Of a stretch of 64,000 nt of DNA, positions 43,094 to 52,290 are shown piece after piece. The notes beneath the pieces are model-generated. The model was given only the letters and a program-made list of their open reading frames with translations, was not told where the DNA came from and did not search any database. The first letter of the stretch is position 1, and each line of letters starts with the position of its first letter. The stretch is taken from contig JAJFJD010000040.1 in assembly GCA_021774335.1 (NCBI GenBank), forward strand, positions 272,291-336,290, written 5' to 3'. Position numbers and translations under genes: made by a program. This stretch comes from Alphaproteobacteria bacterium. GTDB taxonomy: Bacteria > Pseudomonadota > Alphaproteobacteria > UBA8366.

Positions 43094-43783
43094 CTACTCT
43101 TTCAACAAGAGGTCCGTCAGGGCATCCGGCATGCTGAGCATGGGGTAGTGCCCGGTATCGAGCTGGTGCCATGTCGCATTCAGTGTCTCGGCTGTCCGCC
43201 GTTGATGTGCCTCGCCTGGATTTACGGCCTGCGGGCAGAAAATGACGGACGCTTTCCAGTCTTGGTCCCAGAAATCCTCCAGCACGACGGGCTGCTCGAA
43301 GACCGCAATGGGGTGGAGGGTCGACCGGTCGGCGGCCCAATCCGCGAGAGCGGGTTCGAGGCCTCCTAGCAATTTTTCCCGGCGTTCCTCGCGCGTCGGG
43401 CCGGTCGCCGCGTCGTTTTCAATGCTGTTGGGGCCCTTGACGATGTCGCGGATCTTTTCGCCATGCATCAGCGCGAGTGCGTCCACGAAGACGAGGCGTG
43501 CGATACGGTCCCTTGCGAGCGCCGCCGTTTTTGCCGCGACCATCCCGCCGGCGGAGGTGCCGACCAGGACCACGTCGTTCAGGTCTTCCGACCACAGAAA
43601 ACCGGCTACTTCCTCTGCCTGCGTCTCGTTGGTGATGCCTGGGCGAGCCTGTGCCGCCCGCTCGCCGCATCCGTCGAGGGTCGGTGCAAAGACCGTATGG
43701 CCTTGTTCCCGCAATCGGGTGGCGACCAGCTTCCAAATCCAACCGCCCTGATAGGCGCCGTGCAGCAATACGAATGTGGTCAC
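43094..43783 (-). CDS. Alpha/beta hydrolase
   Basis: 229 residues, single alpha/beta-hydrolase domain of the salicylate-esterase/MenH-like group. The oxyanion segment is LLHGAYQGGWIWK (6-18), the nucleophile Ser lies in VGTSAGGMVAA (about 73-83), and the catalytic His in DTGHYPMLS near the C-terminus. Length is normal for the family and there is no signal peptide. It lies downstream of the NIPSNAP gene on the same strand (41-base gap) and converges on hyuA. Substrate unknown; small ester or amide likely. Confidence 0.88.
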   Translation of the reverse strand: MTTFVLLHGAYQGGWIWKLVATRLREQGHTVFAPTLDGCGERAAQARPGITNETQAEEVAGFLWSEDLNDVVLVGTSAGGMVAAKTAALARDRIARLVFVDALALMHGEKIRDIVKGPNSIENDAATGPTREERREKLLGGLEPALADWAADRSTLHPIAVFEQPVVLEDFWDQDWKASVIFCPQAVNPGEAHQRRTAETLNATWHQLDTGHYPMLSMPDALTDLLLKE

Positions 43784-43823
43784 AGCTATTTCCTTTAATG
43801 ATCTTGTTTTGTTATGGGACCGG

Positions 43824-44525
43824 TTATCGAATCCGGCTGTAGTCCATCGGCCGCATTAACACGCTCTCCACCCGGTCGGTGGTTTCGAGCCACTCGTTCT
43901 TGACGAGCCGCGCCAGGTCCGCATCTTGCTCCTGCGCCTCCCGCCACCGCTGCCAGGACGCCATATCCGGGAACTGTCGAATTTCGACACTGCGATGCGA
44001 CCCAGTATTGGTCGTGCCCGGACCGATGACCGTATCGAAGAAGGCGATGAGCGATCCGCCCTCGCGCTCCAGCGCCGGGACGACCTTGTCGAAATACACC
44101 GCATGATGGTCGGCGGCGCGATTCGGCCGCAAGTAGAGGATACGTTGCTCGATGAAACAACGCGGTTGGCCGCGCACGTCGTCGATGGCGGGCCACGTCC
44201 CCGGAAACTCCGGTGATCCGTCGGCAAGCTTGAGTATCGTCGTGTCCACGAAATCAAGGGTGGGGTAGAGGCCTTCGGATTGCCCCTTGAGCAGCTTTGC
44301 GTCCTGGCTGGCCCGCGCCCGATGCTGTTCCCAGGTCGCGAGGCTTTCATGCTCACGCAATTGCCAGAGGGCGCAGCCGGCCTCCGCACCGATCCAAATT
44401 TCCCACGCGCCGACCAATGTCGATCCGTGGTCGTCCAATGCAGTCAGCGCCACGCTCTGAAAATGCTCATGGCGCTGTTCAAGACGGCCCCCTCGGGCGA
44501 CGACCAAACGGTGTTGATAGATCAA
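43824..44525 (-). CDS. NIPSNAP-family protein, two-domain
   Basis: 233 residues with two repeats of the NIPSNAP/ferredoxin-like dimeric alpha-beta barrel fold. The first is about 1-105 (IYQHRLVVARGGRLEQ at the start, AWEIWIGAEAGCALWQLREHESLATWEQH), the second about 120-230 (CFIEQRILYLRPNRA, SVEIRQFPDMASWQRWREAQ). The function of bacterial members is not established; related folds are monooxygenases or haem-binding proteins. It sits divergent from the luciferase-like monooxygenase at 44689 and upstream of the alpha/beta hydrolase. Confidence 0.8.
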   Translation of the reverse strand: MIYQHRLVVARGGRLEQRHEHFQSVALTALDDHGSTLVGAWEIWIGAEAGCALWQLREHESLATWEQHRARASQDAKLLKGQSEGLYPTLDFVDTTILKLADGSPEFPGTWPAIDDVRGQPRCFIEQRILYLRPNRAADHHAVYFDKVVPALEREGGSLIAFFDTVIGPGTTNTGSHRSVEIRQFPDMASWQRWREAQEQDADLARLVKNEWLETTDRVESVLMRPMDYSRIR

Positions 44526-44688
44526 AGCTCCGCCCCTTCAATTTCTTAGCGTTGTGTCGATGCTACCACGGGTCCCGTAAGGCTGCGAAAACGGTCCGGG
44601 TTTCATGGATGGGCTGGTTGTGCGTTAGAGTATTGAAGCTGTCGGATGCCGGGTTGCCGCCAATCAGAAACACAGGAGTTGGTTTGAC

Positions 44689-45858
44689 ATGATCAAGCGC
44701 TTCTCGTCGCTCTATGCCGGTCACGTCGATTTTGAGGAATCGGGCCAGAACGCGGACCCGGTCAATGACCGGCGGTATCCGAACGAACACTTGGCGACCG
44801 TGTTCGACAAGAGCGAGGCGTTGGCCCGCTGCATGGACGAGCTCGGCTATCACACCTTGTGGTTTGCCGAGCATCATTTCCAGCACGAGGGCTATGAGGT
44901 CATTCCCAACATTCCGATGCTGGGCGTGCATCTCTCGCATATCACCGAAACGCTGCGCTTCGGCTGCGGCTTCAACATCACGCCGATGTGGCATCCGTTG
45001 CGCCTGGCGGAGGACTTTGCCGTCGCCGACATCCTGAGCAAGGGGCGGGTCACCTTCGGCGTCGGGCGGGGCTATCACACCCGCGAGGTGGAGACGCTGG
45101 GCGGGCCATTGCTTGATGCGGAGGCGAACCGGGATATCTTCGAGGAGCAGGTGGATATCCTCTTCAAGGCCTTCCACGAGGAGTCGTTCTCGCACAAGGG
45201 CAAGTACTACACGCTCCCGCCCGAGGTGCCGTATCGCGGCTATGACCTGAAGGAGATCAGCCTGGTGCCGCGGCCGCTACGGACGCCGGTCGAGTGCTGG
45301 CAGCCGGTAGTCAGCGCGCAGGACCGGGGCCTCGACTTCATGATGAAGCACGGGATCAAGGGCATCATCGGCGGCGGTTCGGCCTTGATGGCGGATAAGT
45401 CGATCCATGCCTTCCAGGCGGCGCATCAGCGCGCCGGTATCGACGCCAAACTCGGCGAGAACCTGTGTTTCGGCATCTCCTTCCATCTGGCGCCGACGCA
45501 TGAGCAGGCGATCCGCGAGGCGCAGCCGTATTACGAGGAACACGCCAAAATGTTCGGCCCGCTCGGCTTTCTCGGTCCGTTGAAGAAACTGCAAATCGAG
45601 GCGCTCGGCCGGCGCGGCGGGATCGACGAGGCTGGTATCCCGACGCTGGAAGACGCCTGTGCGAACGGCGCGTGGTATTGCGGGCCGCCGGAAGGTTTCG
45701 TCGAGTTCCTGCAGCAGGTCGGCGAGAAGTATCCCGGCGTCGAAGACGTGAACGTGCAATCCGCGATGGGAACGCCCGAAGCCGTCATGATCGAACAACT
45801 CGAATGGTTCGCCCGCGACGTGATGTCCAAGGTGAAACCGGCCCAGGCTGCCGCCTAA
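44689..45858 (+). CDS. LLM-class flavin-dependent monooxygenase (second)
   Basis: 389 residues with AGGAG 10 bases before the ATG. Bacterial luciferase-like TIM-barrel enzyme: AEHHFQHEGYEVIPNIPMLG (about 58-77), LRFGCGFNITPMWHPLRLAEDFAVAD (about 88-113), and GRVTFGVGRGYHTREVE. It resembles the LuxA-like subgroup with an AEHHF motif rather than the enzyme at 4098-5129, so these are not recent duplicates. Needs reduced FMN from a partner reductase, which is not adjacent. It diverges from the NIPSNAP gene. Substrate unknown. Confidence 0.9.
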   Translation: MIKRFSSLYAGHVDFEESGQNADPVNDRRYPNEHLATVFDKSEALARCMDELGYHTLWFAEHHFQHEGYEVIPNIPMLGVHLSHITETLRFGCGFNITPMWHPLRLAEDFAVADILSKGRVTFGVGRGYHTREVETLGGPLLDAEANRDIFEEQVDILFKAFHEESFSHKGKYYTLPPEVPYRGYDLKEISLVPRPLRTPVECWQPVVSAQDRGLDFMMKHGIKGIIGGGSALMADKSIHAFQAAHQRAGIDAKLGENLCFGISFHLAPTHEQAIREAQPYYEEHAKMFGPLGFLGPLKKLQIEALGRRGGIDEAGIPTLEDACANGAWYCGPPEGFVEFLQQVGEKYPGVEDVNVQSAMGTPEAVMIEQLEWFARDVMSKVKPAQAAA

Positions 45859-45883
45859 CCGTTTCAGACGCGCGGCGAAGACG

Positions 45884-46687
45884 TTACTTCGTCAGCGTTT
45901 CCCAATCGTATAGCGGCGGTTCCTTATCCTTAAACCGGCGGACGGCCTCGCGGTGGAAGTCCGTGTCTCGCACCAGGCTTTGCCCCATGGCTTCCATCTC
46001 CATCAGGGTCCGGAAGTCCTGATTGAAGGACTGGTTCAGGATGTTCTTGGAGACGCCGATGGCGGTCGTCGAGGCTTGGCAGAGGCGACCGGCCAGCTCT
46101 CGCGCTTCCTCCATGGCGGTGTCCTGGCCCACCGTGTCGAGGATCATGCCGAGTTGCTTCGCTTCCTCGCCGTAGACCCGGCGGCCGGTATAGATCATCT
46201 CGCGCGCCCGCTGCAGACCGACCAGCCGGGGCAGGATGTAAAATCCGGCCCAATCCGGCACGAGGCCGATTTTTGCAAAGGCCTGCGTGAAGAAGCCGCG
46301 CGGCGTGGCGAGGACGAAGTCGGCAAGCAGTGCCAGGTTACAGCCGGCGCCGGCGGCGGCGCCGTCGACGAGGCTGATGACCGGAACTTCCACATGCAGG
46401 ATGTCGTAGATCAAATTATGGCCGAGGCGCATGCGCTTGCGCTGGTCGATCCCCGTTACCGCCTTGCTGCCCATGTTCTTGACGTCGCCGCCGGCGCAGA
46501 ACGCGCCCTCGGCGCCGGTCAGGATGACCGCCTTCACATCTTCGCCCGCCGACTCCTTGATGATGTCGAACGCTTTTTTCAAATCCTCCCGCATTTCCAG
46601 GCTGAGGGCGTTTCGGGCTTCGGGGCGGTTCAAGGTGACCGTTGCGATATGGTCTTTCACCTCGAACAGGATGTGCTGGTAGGTCAT
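45884..46687 (-). CDS. Enoyl-CoA hydratase/isomerase family protein (PaaG-like)
   Basis: 267 residues of crotonase fold. The oxyanion-hole segments are ARNALSLEMRE (about 22-32) and EGAFCAGGDVKNMGSKA (about 60-76), and GAAAGAGCNLALLADFVLA (about 110-128). The active-site helix reads AKIGLVPDWAGFYILPRLVG, with Asp at PDW, as in PaaG-type isomerases, instead of the hydratase Glu pair. It therefore more likely shifts a double bond or opens/rearranges a ring CoA ester than hydrates. It is the only CoA-ester enzyme in this neighbourhood and converges on the monooxygenase gene (25-base gap). Confidence 0.9.
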   Translation of the reverse strand: MTYQHILFEVKDHIATVTLNRPEARNALSLEMREDLKKAFDIIKESAGEDVKAVILTGAEGAFCAGGDVKNMGSKAVTGIDQRKRMRLGHNLIYDILHVEVPVISLVDGAAAGAGCNLALLADFVLATPRGFFTQAFAKIGLVPDWAGFYILPRLVGLQRAREMIYTGRRVYGEEAKQLGMILDTVGQDTAMEEARELAGRLCQASTTAIGVSKNILNQSFNQDFRTLMEMEAMGQSLVRDTDFHREAVRRFKDKEPPLYDWETLTK

Positions 46688-46911
46688 GGGGGCAATCTCA
46701 CCTTATATTATCTGCGCCAAACGGTGGTACTGGTCGCCACAGTGTAGACGACATTTCCGGCGACGTTAATTCGGCGGAAAACCGCCCGTTACAAGGCGAT
46801 CAGTCAAGAATTCGATCGTCGCGATTGGCAATATCGCCGATGATGGTAAGGTCTTGGATCGGTGCCGCGTCGCCGATTCTCACCGCCGACCATTCCTCAA
46901 CTGGAAGAGTG

Positions 46912-48783
46912 ATGACCATGAACGCCGACGAGATCGAACATCTGTTTCGGGGCAGCGGTACGCCGCCCAGCAAAGTCCTGCCGGGGGAACCGCCGTTTTC
47001 GACCCGGCCCGAACTCAGCGGCACCTTCGGCATGGTCGCGTCCACGCATTGGCTGGGCACCGCCGCGGGCATGGCAATCCTTGAAAAGGGCGGCAACGCC
47101 TTTGATGCGGCAATCGCAACCGGCTTCACGCTGCAGGTCGTGGAACCCACCATGGCCGGGCCGGGCGGCGACGTGCCGATTATTCTGTACGACGCGAAGA
47201 CCGACAGTGTGAGGTCGATCTGCGGGCAAGGCGTGGCCCCGGCGGCTGCAACGGTTGCGGCGTATCGTGATCTGGGGCTCGACATTATGCCGGGGGCCGG
47301 TTTGCTGCCATTGGTCGTGCCGGGCGCTTTCGACGCGTTCATGTTGATGCTGCGTGATTGGGGCAGCCTGCGGGTGCGCGACGTGCTCGAGCCTGCCATC
47401 GGTCACGCGCGCAACGGATATCCGATGGCCGCGCGCGTGGTCGCGACCATCGACGATCTGAAGGACTTGTTCGTCGAGCATTGGCCAAGCTCGGCCGCGG
47501 TTTATTGCCCGGACGGCAACGTGCCGAAGCCGAACCAGCTTTTCGCCAATCCGGTGTTGGCCGACACCTTCGAACGGATCGTGCGGGAGGCCGAGGCTGT
47601 GGGTGGCGATCGTGAGCAGCAGATCGAAGCCGCGCGCAACGCGTTCTATCGCGGCTTCGTTGCCGACAGCATCGACAGTTTCTGCCGCGACAATGAATTT
47701 CTCGATACGTCGGGCCGCGAGCATGCGGGATTCCTCTGCGGCGACGATCTAGCGTCCTGGTCGGCGAGCGTCGAAGCACCGCTGTCGCTCGACTATGGCG
47801 ACTACACCGTCTTCAAATGCGGGCCCTGGAGCCAGGGACCGGTTTTCCTGCAACAACTGGCATTGCTGCGCGGGTTCGATCTCGATGCCATGGATACAAA
47901 CGGCGCCGAGTTCGTTCACTTGGTCGCCGAATGCACCAAACTCGCCTTCGCTGACCGCGAGAAATTCTATGGCGATCCGGATTTCGTCGATGTGCCGGTC
48001 GAGACATTGCTGTCCGAAGACTACAACACGATGCGGCGCGCCCTGATCGGCGACATGGCGTCGGACGCGATCCGGCCGGGTGTCATTCCCGGTCACGGCG
48101 GTCCGGTGGTTTATGGGCTCGCGGACGGGCGGCGGGTCTCCCTGGCCGACGACGGAACGCCCTCGTTGTTGGACGACCCGGTACCCGCGGTGTCGATTGC
48201 GACCGGCGATACGGTGCATCTGGACGTTGCCGACCGGTTCGGGAATATGGTCTCGGTCACGCCGAGCGGGGGTTGGCTGCGCAGTTCGCCGACGATTCCC
48301 GATCTCGGGTTCGCGCTGTCCAACCGTGGGCAGATCTTCACGCTGGAGGAGGACACGCCGGGCGGTCTTGCGCCGGGCAAACGCCCTCGCACCACATTGA
48401 GCCCAGGCTTCGCGATGCGGGACGGTAAACCTTATATGGCATTTGGCACGCCGGGCGCCGATCGGCAGGATCAATGGGCGTTGCAGTTCTTTTTGCGTCA
48501 TGTGCATCACGACAAGAATTTGCAGGAAGCGGTCGATGCGCCAATGTTCAACACCTCGCATTTCCCGAATTCGTTTTATCCGAAGCGCGCCGAGTTATGT
48601 TCGCTGGCGGTCGAGGGCCGTTTCTCCGACGCTGTGGTCGAGGATCTTGGCCGGCGCGGGCACGAAGTGTCCGCCGGCGATGACTGGTCGCAGGGCCGGA
48701 TGTGCGTCGTTGCGCGCAATGGAGATTTACTGAAGTCCGCGGCGACCGCGCGTTTCATGCAGGGATACGCATTCGGCCGCTGA
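46912..48783 (+). CDS. Gamma-glutamyltransferase-family Ntn hydrolase, no signal peptide
   Basis: 623 residues from the ATG at 46912 (GGAAGAG just upstream; ATG at 46918 is also possible). The frame is open back to 46642, but the extra residues are not family-like. Landmarks: GMVASTHWLGTAAGMAILEKGGNAFDAAIA, VEPTMAGPGGD, and the autoprocessing nucleophile Thr434 in GDTVHLDVADRFGNMVS, followed by KRPRTTLSPGFAMRDG. The proenzyme should cut itself before Thr434. Unlike E. coli Ggt there is no signal peptide, so it probably acts in the cytoplasm, e.g. as an acylase or on gamma-glutamyl conjugates. Confidence 0.9.
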   Translation: MTMNADEIEHLFRGSGTPPSKVLPGEPPFSTRPELSGTFGMVASTHWLGTAAGMAILEKGGNAFDAAIATGFTLQVVEPTMAGPGGDVPIILYDAKTDSVRSICGQGVAPAAATVAAYRDLGLDIMPGAGLLPLVVPGAFDAFMLMLRDWGSLRVRDVLEPAIGHARNGYPMAARVVATIDDLKDLFVEHWPSSAAVYCPDGNVPKPNQLFANPVLADTFERIVREAEAVGGDREQQIEAARNAFYRGFVADSIDSFCRDNEFLDTSGREHAGFLCGDDLASWSASVEAPLSLDYGDYTVFKCGPWSQGPVFLQQLALLRGFDLDAMDTNGAEFVHLVAECTKLAFADREKFYGDPDFVDVPVETLLSEDYNTMRRALIGDMASDAIRPGVIPGHGGPVVYGLADGRRVSLADDGTPSLLDDPVPAVSIATGDTVHLDVADRFGNMVSVTPSGGWLRSSPTIPDLGFALSNRGQIFTLEEDTPGGLAPGKRPRTTLSPGFAMRDGKPYMAFGTPGADRQDQWALQFFLRHVHHDKNLQEAVDAPMFNTSHFPNSFYPKRAELCSLAVEGRFSDAVVEDLGRRGHEVSAGDDWSQGRMCVVARNGDLLKSAATARFMQGYAFGR

Positions 48784-48798
48784 CCCGGTTTTCTTGAA

Positions 48799-49308
48799 TC
48801 AACCGTCTGCGACAGGGCCGATCATGTCCCGGAAATGTTGGAACGAGCCCAGCCAGAACCACGCGATCTTTCCTTCGTCGACCTGCGCGCCGACCGCCCG
48901 GTGTTGCATGCCCACACGAAATGAGAAGATCGGTTTGGTTGGATGGATCTGTTTGAACCGTAGGCTCGGGTGATTGGGGTTTTCTTTCCAGAGTGTGTAA
49001 TTGCTTTCCGCAAGCTTGCGGACATCGGCGGGGAGATCGTCGAAATTCCGCCAGTAAGAGTCTTCGCGTAGGAAGGCGTCGTGACTGAGCGACATAGACC
49101 CGACCGACAACGGTCGGCGCAATTTCCTGTATAGCGTCGTCGCGCGTGCGGCCTCCCGCTCAAACCACGACCGCGCCTCCGGCGATGCGATGAGCTTGTC
49201 CCATTCGGTTTTGTCTTCGACCCGCGCAAGGATTTCCCACGCGATCCTATCGCGGTCTTCCGAGGGAAGGGTCTTCAGGGCCTCGAAGGCTTGTTCCAGC
49301 AGTTTCAC
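48799..49308 (-). CDS. Fused antitoxin-like/RelE-ParE-like toxin ORF
   Basis: 169 residues from a GTG at 49308 with AGGAAAGG 8 bases upstream. Residues 1-65 look like a small antitoxin (LLEQAFEALKTLPSEDRDRI, ILARVEDKTEWDKLIAS). Residues about 72-169 look like a RelE/ParE-superfamily toxin (YWRNFDDLPADVRKLAESNY, LWKENPNHPSLRFKQIHP, FSFRVGMQHRAVGA, AWFWLGSFQHFRDM). Normally these are two genes; here one frame runs through without a stop. An internal ATG (Met72) could start the toxin separately, but its ribosome binding site is poor. Toxicity and the true partition are untested. Convergent with the gamma-glutamyltransferase-family gene. Confidence 0.72.
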   Translation of the reverse strand: MKLLEQAFEALKTLPSEDRDRIAWEILARVEDKTEWDKLIASPEARSWFEREAARATTLYRKLRRPLSVGSMSLSHDAFLREDSYWRNFDDLPADVRKLAESNYTLWKENPNHPSLRFKQIHPTKPIFSFRVGMQHRAVGAQVDEGKIAWFWLGSFQHFRDMIGPVADG

Positions 49309-49495
49309 GGTGGGCGCCTTTCCTGTGTCGAACCTTTCCCGGCAAAGGTTCCGGCGATCGCGATTCCAGTCGGCGACGATAACCGGTTCTATCCCAGCCA
49401 CGCCGTATCGGCAATTGCACCCTAGTGCCACTGATTTGACGTGGGTTGCTGAAAGACGCATTATTCAATTACTAACCTTGCGCAATTAATAGAGC

Positions 49496-50764
49496 GTGCC
49501 GGAAATGTTAGGCGGCAGTCCGAAAGAACTTCGACCGAGGAATCGCGCACTTGTCCTGCGTGAAGTGTTGAAGTCCGGCTCTATCTCCCGAACGAAACTA
49601 GCAGCTGAGACCGGCCTTTCCGGCACCGCGATCACGCGCATTACACGCGAGCTGATCGATCTGCGGCTATTGGAAGAGAGTGAAAAGACGCCACGCGAAG
49701 GCGTGCCGGGCCGAAAGCGCACGCAATTGACGCTGACGTCGGGAGGCCCCTTCGTCATCGGTATCGGCATACAAGCGACCGATGCGTCGCTCGTTCTGGC
49801 GAATCTAAGGGGAGAAATCTGGCATCGGCTGACCATTCCACCGGAGATCATTGCCGATTTCGAACAGCGGGCCGTTGAAATTTTGCTGCTTGCCGACGAC
49901 CTGCTCCGGAAATTTGCCATTACGTTGGAGGAGATCGCCGGTATCGGCGTCGCTGTCGCGGGTGCGGTCGATCCCGAGCGTGGATTTGTCGCCTCCGCGC
50001 CGCCGCTCGGGTGGTCGAACGTACCCGTTCAGTCAATTCTGTCCCGGCATTTTGACCGGCCGATCTCGGTGGAGAACTTGAACAATGCGCTCATTGCTGC
50101 GGAACATCAGTTCGGCGTAGGGCAGGACCGGTCCAATCTCATGCTGTTCCGTGTTTCGTATAGTATCGGCGCCGCCTTTATCGTCGAACGGAACGTGGTG
50201 CGAGGGATGTCCTTCGGCGCGGGCCAGGTCGGCCATATGCCTGTCGCTGGCGCATCCGACCTGTGTAGCTGTGGGGCGCACGGGTGTTTCAATACAGTCG
50301 CTTCCGGACTGGCGGTGCTCGCCGATTATCTCGATGAACCGTATCATCAGGTCGCAGCCGCGGACGCCGGAACAAACACCAGCAAGTTTCTCAAAATGCT
50401 CGAAGACTCATGCGCCGGTAACACGCGTGCGCAACGCGCCTTGTTCAGGGTGGGAGAGCAGTTAGGCGAGATCCTCAAGTCTTTCACCATGGCATTTCAA
50501 CCGGAACTGATCCTGTTGTCAGGGCAGGTCGGCCGGAATCCGCACTTCATCGATGGCGTCCGCTCGGCAACTGATGCGGAGACGCGAGACGGTGGATTGC
50601 GGTTCGACCGGGTGGCCGTTACGTCGATGAGCGTGGCGCAGGGCGCCGTATCGCAGGCGCTTTCGCGGTTCGTTTTCTCCGAGGATCTCGCAATCAGGTC
50701 AATGCCTCGGATGCGGTCGGTGGATGATTCCAAAACACCCAAAAGCATGGCAGCCGGGCGGTAG
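49496..50764 (+). CDS. ROK-family transcriptional regulator
   Basis: 422 residues, GTG start (an ATG 9 bases later is possible). An N-terminal winged helix-turn-helix (about 18-62; LREVLKSGSISRTKLAAETG, SGTAITRITRELIDLRLLEES) is joined to an actin-like ROK domain (about 80-400). The zinc motif is CSCGAHGCFNTVASG, as in ROK repressors and kinases. ROK regulators such as NagC, XylR and Mlc respond to sugars or sugar phosphates. It lies just upstream of the TRAP transporter genes and probably controls them. A TTGCGCAA palindrome lies at about 49479-49486, just upstream. Confidence 0.92.
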   Translation: MPEMLGGSPKELRPRNRALVLREVLKSGSISRTKLAAETGLSGTAITRITRELIDLRLLEESEKTPREGVPGRKRTQLTLTSGGPFVIGIGIQATDASLVLANLRGEIWHRLTIPPEIIADFEQRAVEILLLADDLLRKFAITLEEIAGIGVAVAGAVDPERGFVASAPPLGWSNVPVQSILSRHFDRPISVENLNNALIAAEHQFGVGQDRSNLMLFRVSYSIGAAFIVERNVVRGMSFGAGQVGHMPVAGASDLCSCGAHGCFNTVASGLAVLADYLDEPYHQVAAADAGTNTSKFLKMLEDSCAGNTRAQRALFRVGEQLGEILKSFTMAFQPELILLSGQVGRNPHFIDGVRSATDAETRDGGLRFDRVAVTSMSVAQGAVSQALSRFVFSEDLAIRSMPRMRSVDDSKTPKSMAAGR

Positions 50765-50847
50765 GGGACGATGGGAACTCACACCTCAAACGATAGGCCC
50801 GAGTCGACGAGCCGCCGGGCAACCGACCGTCGAAGGAGACATTCTTT

Positions 50848-51102
50848 ATGAGTCAAGACGAGCGGCAGGGATGGAACAAGCATCGCGGCTGGTTGAAACA
50901 TGGTGCTTTGGCATGCGCCGTCGTCTTCGTGCTCAACCTCTTGCTTGGAAAAGCAGGGATCGTATTCGGTTGGAAACTGAGTTTTCTTTTCGACGGGGCG
51001 TCGGAATTTGTTCTGCTCTTGGCCACCGTCACGCTGTTCGTTGTCTACACGCTGCTACTCGAATGGGAACGCGACACCAAAAAAACGAAATTAGATATCT
51101 AG
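50848..51102 (+). CDS. Small two-TM membrane protein in the TRAP operon
   Basis: 84 residues with a strong AAGGAGA ribosome binding site. Two hydrophobic stretches (about 20-38 ACAVVFVLNLLLGKAGIVF and 50-70 FVLLLATVTLFVVYTLLLE) are flanked by charged ends. It lies between the ROK regulator and the DctP gene, 13 bases before the latter. I do not recognise a family; its place suggests an accessory protein of this TRAP transporter or a small membrane sensor. Confidence 0.7.
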   Translation: MSQDERQGWNKHRGWLKHGALACAVVFVLNLLLGKAGIVFGWKLSFLFDGASEFVLLLATVTLFVVYTLLLEWERDTKKTKLDI

Positions 51103-51115
51103 GAGGAGGAATCAA

Positions 51116-52282
51116 ATGTCGGAGAATTCACAGGACACGAAACACATAGAAGACACGAAAGAGTTCGTGGAACGCCGCCGGTTCTTGGACCTGACCAAGA
51201 CGTTCGGCATCACGACGGCCTTTGTCGCCGGAGGTGCCGGCGTTCTCGCATCGGGCGACGCGGCGGCGCAGACCGCGAAGGAGGAACGCGAGCGCAAGAA
51301 ACGCGCGAAGATCACGATGACCATCGGCACCGCATACATCGCCGGTGCATCTCGGTCCTATCCGATGATGCAGTTGGATTTGAAGGAAAACATCCAGAAC
51401 ATGACGAACGGCGAGATTTACGTAAACCTCGCGCTGGGTAAGAAGCTCGGTGCCGGTGCGAAGCTCGCCAAGAAGGTCCAGGAAGGGATCATCCAGGTCG
51501 GCCATCATTCGATTTCGAACTTCGCCCCCTTTGCACCGGATGTGGATCTGATCAACATTCCGTATTGGTGCGCGGAGAATCAGAAGTTCGTCAATCTCGT
51601 GACGTCGAAGATCTGGAAGAACGTGGTCCTGCCGAAAGTCGCGGCGAAAGGCTTCAAGGTACTGTCCTACAATTCAACGTCGGCGCGGACATTCGCGGTG
51701 CGAAAGGGGTTCAAGCCCATCCTGTCGCCCGACGATATTAAGGGCGTGAAGTTCCGCGTACCGGGATCGAAGATGCTGCGCCAATTCTATCGGATGCTCG
51801 GTGCGAACCCTACGCCGATCGCCTGGGGCGAAACGCCGTCGGCAATCAAGCAAGGCGTTGCCGATGCGTTGGATCCGGTGCTCAACGGGCTCTACACCTT
51901 CGGTTTCAAGGATATCCTGTCGCATGTGACGTTGGCCCGCACCGTTCACGGCGGCCAAGTCTATAGCTGTAATCTCGAATGGTTCAATGGCTTGCCGAAG
52001 CATCTTCAGGAGCAGCTGGATTTCGCGGGCGAGGTCATGTTCCGCCAGAATCTTGCGAAAGTTCCGGCGGCCTTCGCCTACTCCGCCAGCGAGATGCGTG
52101 CTGCAGGTGTGACGATCCACGATCTCAAGAAAGACCAGCATGCGGCCTTTAAGGAACTCGGTGGATATCAGCGCAAGGAATGGGATCCGATCAAGAAGGA
52201 ACTTGCCGGGTCGATCTCGAACTTCGACAAGATGCTCGAAGCCGCCAACACGCCGGGCGATTACTACGTGCACAACGTGTAG
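51116..52282 (+). CDS. dctP: TRAP transporter solute-binding protein (DctP)
   Basis: 388 residues. The N-terminus has a twin-arginine-like export signal: ERRRFLDLTKTFG (about 19-31) before a weakly hydrophobic stretch ending AAAQ; AAQTAKEE is a likely cleavage region. The mature part is DctP/YiaO-type: YPMMQLDLKENIQNMTNGEI (about 82-101), FRVPGSKMLRQFYRMLGANP (about 217-236) with the conserved Arg that salt-bridges a substrate carboxylate. It hands a carboxylate (uronate, keto-acid or sugar acid) to DctQM downstream. A GC-rich hairpin directly after its stop likely raises its expression over the membrane parts. Confidence 0.92.
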   Translation: MSENSQDTKHIEDTKEFVERRRFLDLTKTFGITTAFVAGGAGVLASGDAAAQTAKEERERKKRAKITMTIGTAYIAGASRSYPMMQLDLKENIQNMTNGEIYVNLALGKKLGAGAKLAKKVQEGIIQVGHHSISNFAPFAPDVDLINIPYWCAENQKFVNLVTSKIWKNVVLPKVAAKGFKVLSYNSTSARTFAVRKGFKPILSPDDIKGVKFRVPGSKMLRQFYRMLGANPTPIAWGETPSAIKQGVADALDPVLNGLYTFGFKDILSHVTLARTVHGGQVYSCNLEWFNGLPKHLQEQLDFAGEVMFRQNLAKVPAAFAYSASEMRAAGVTIHDLKKDQHAAFKELGGYQRKEWDPIKKELAGSISNFDKMLEAANTPGDYYVHNV

Positions 52283-52290
52283 CTAAGGAA

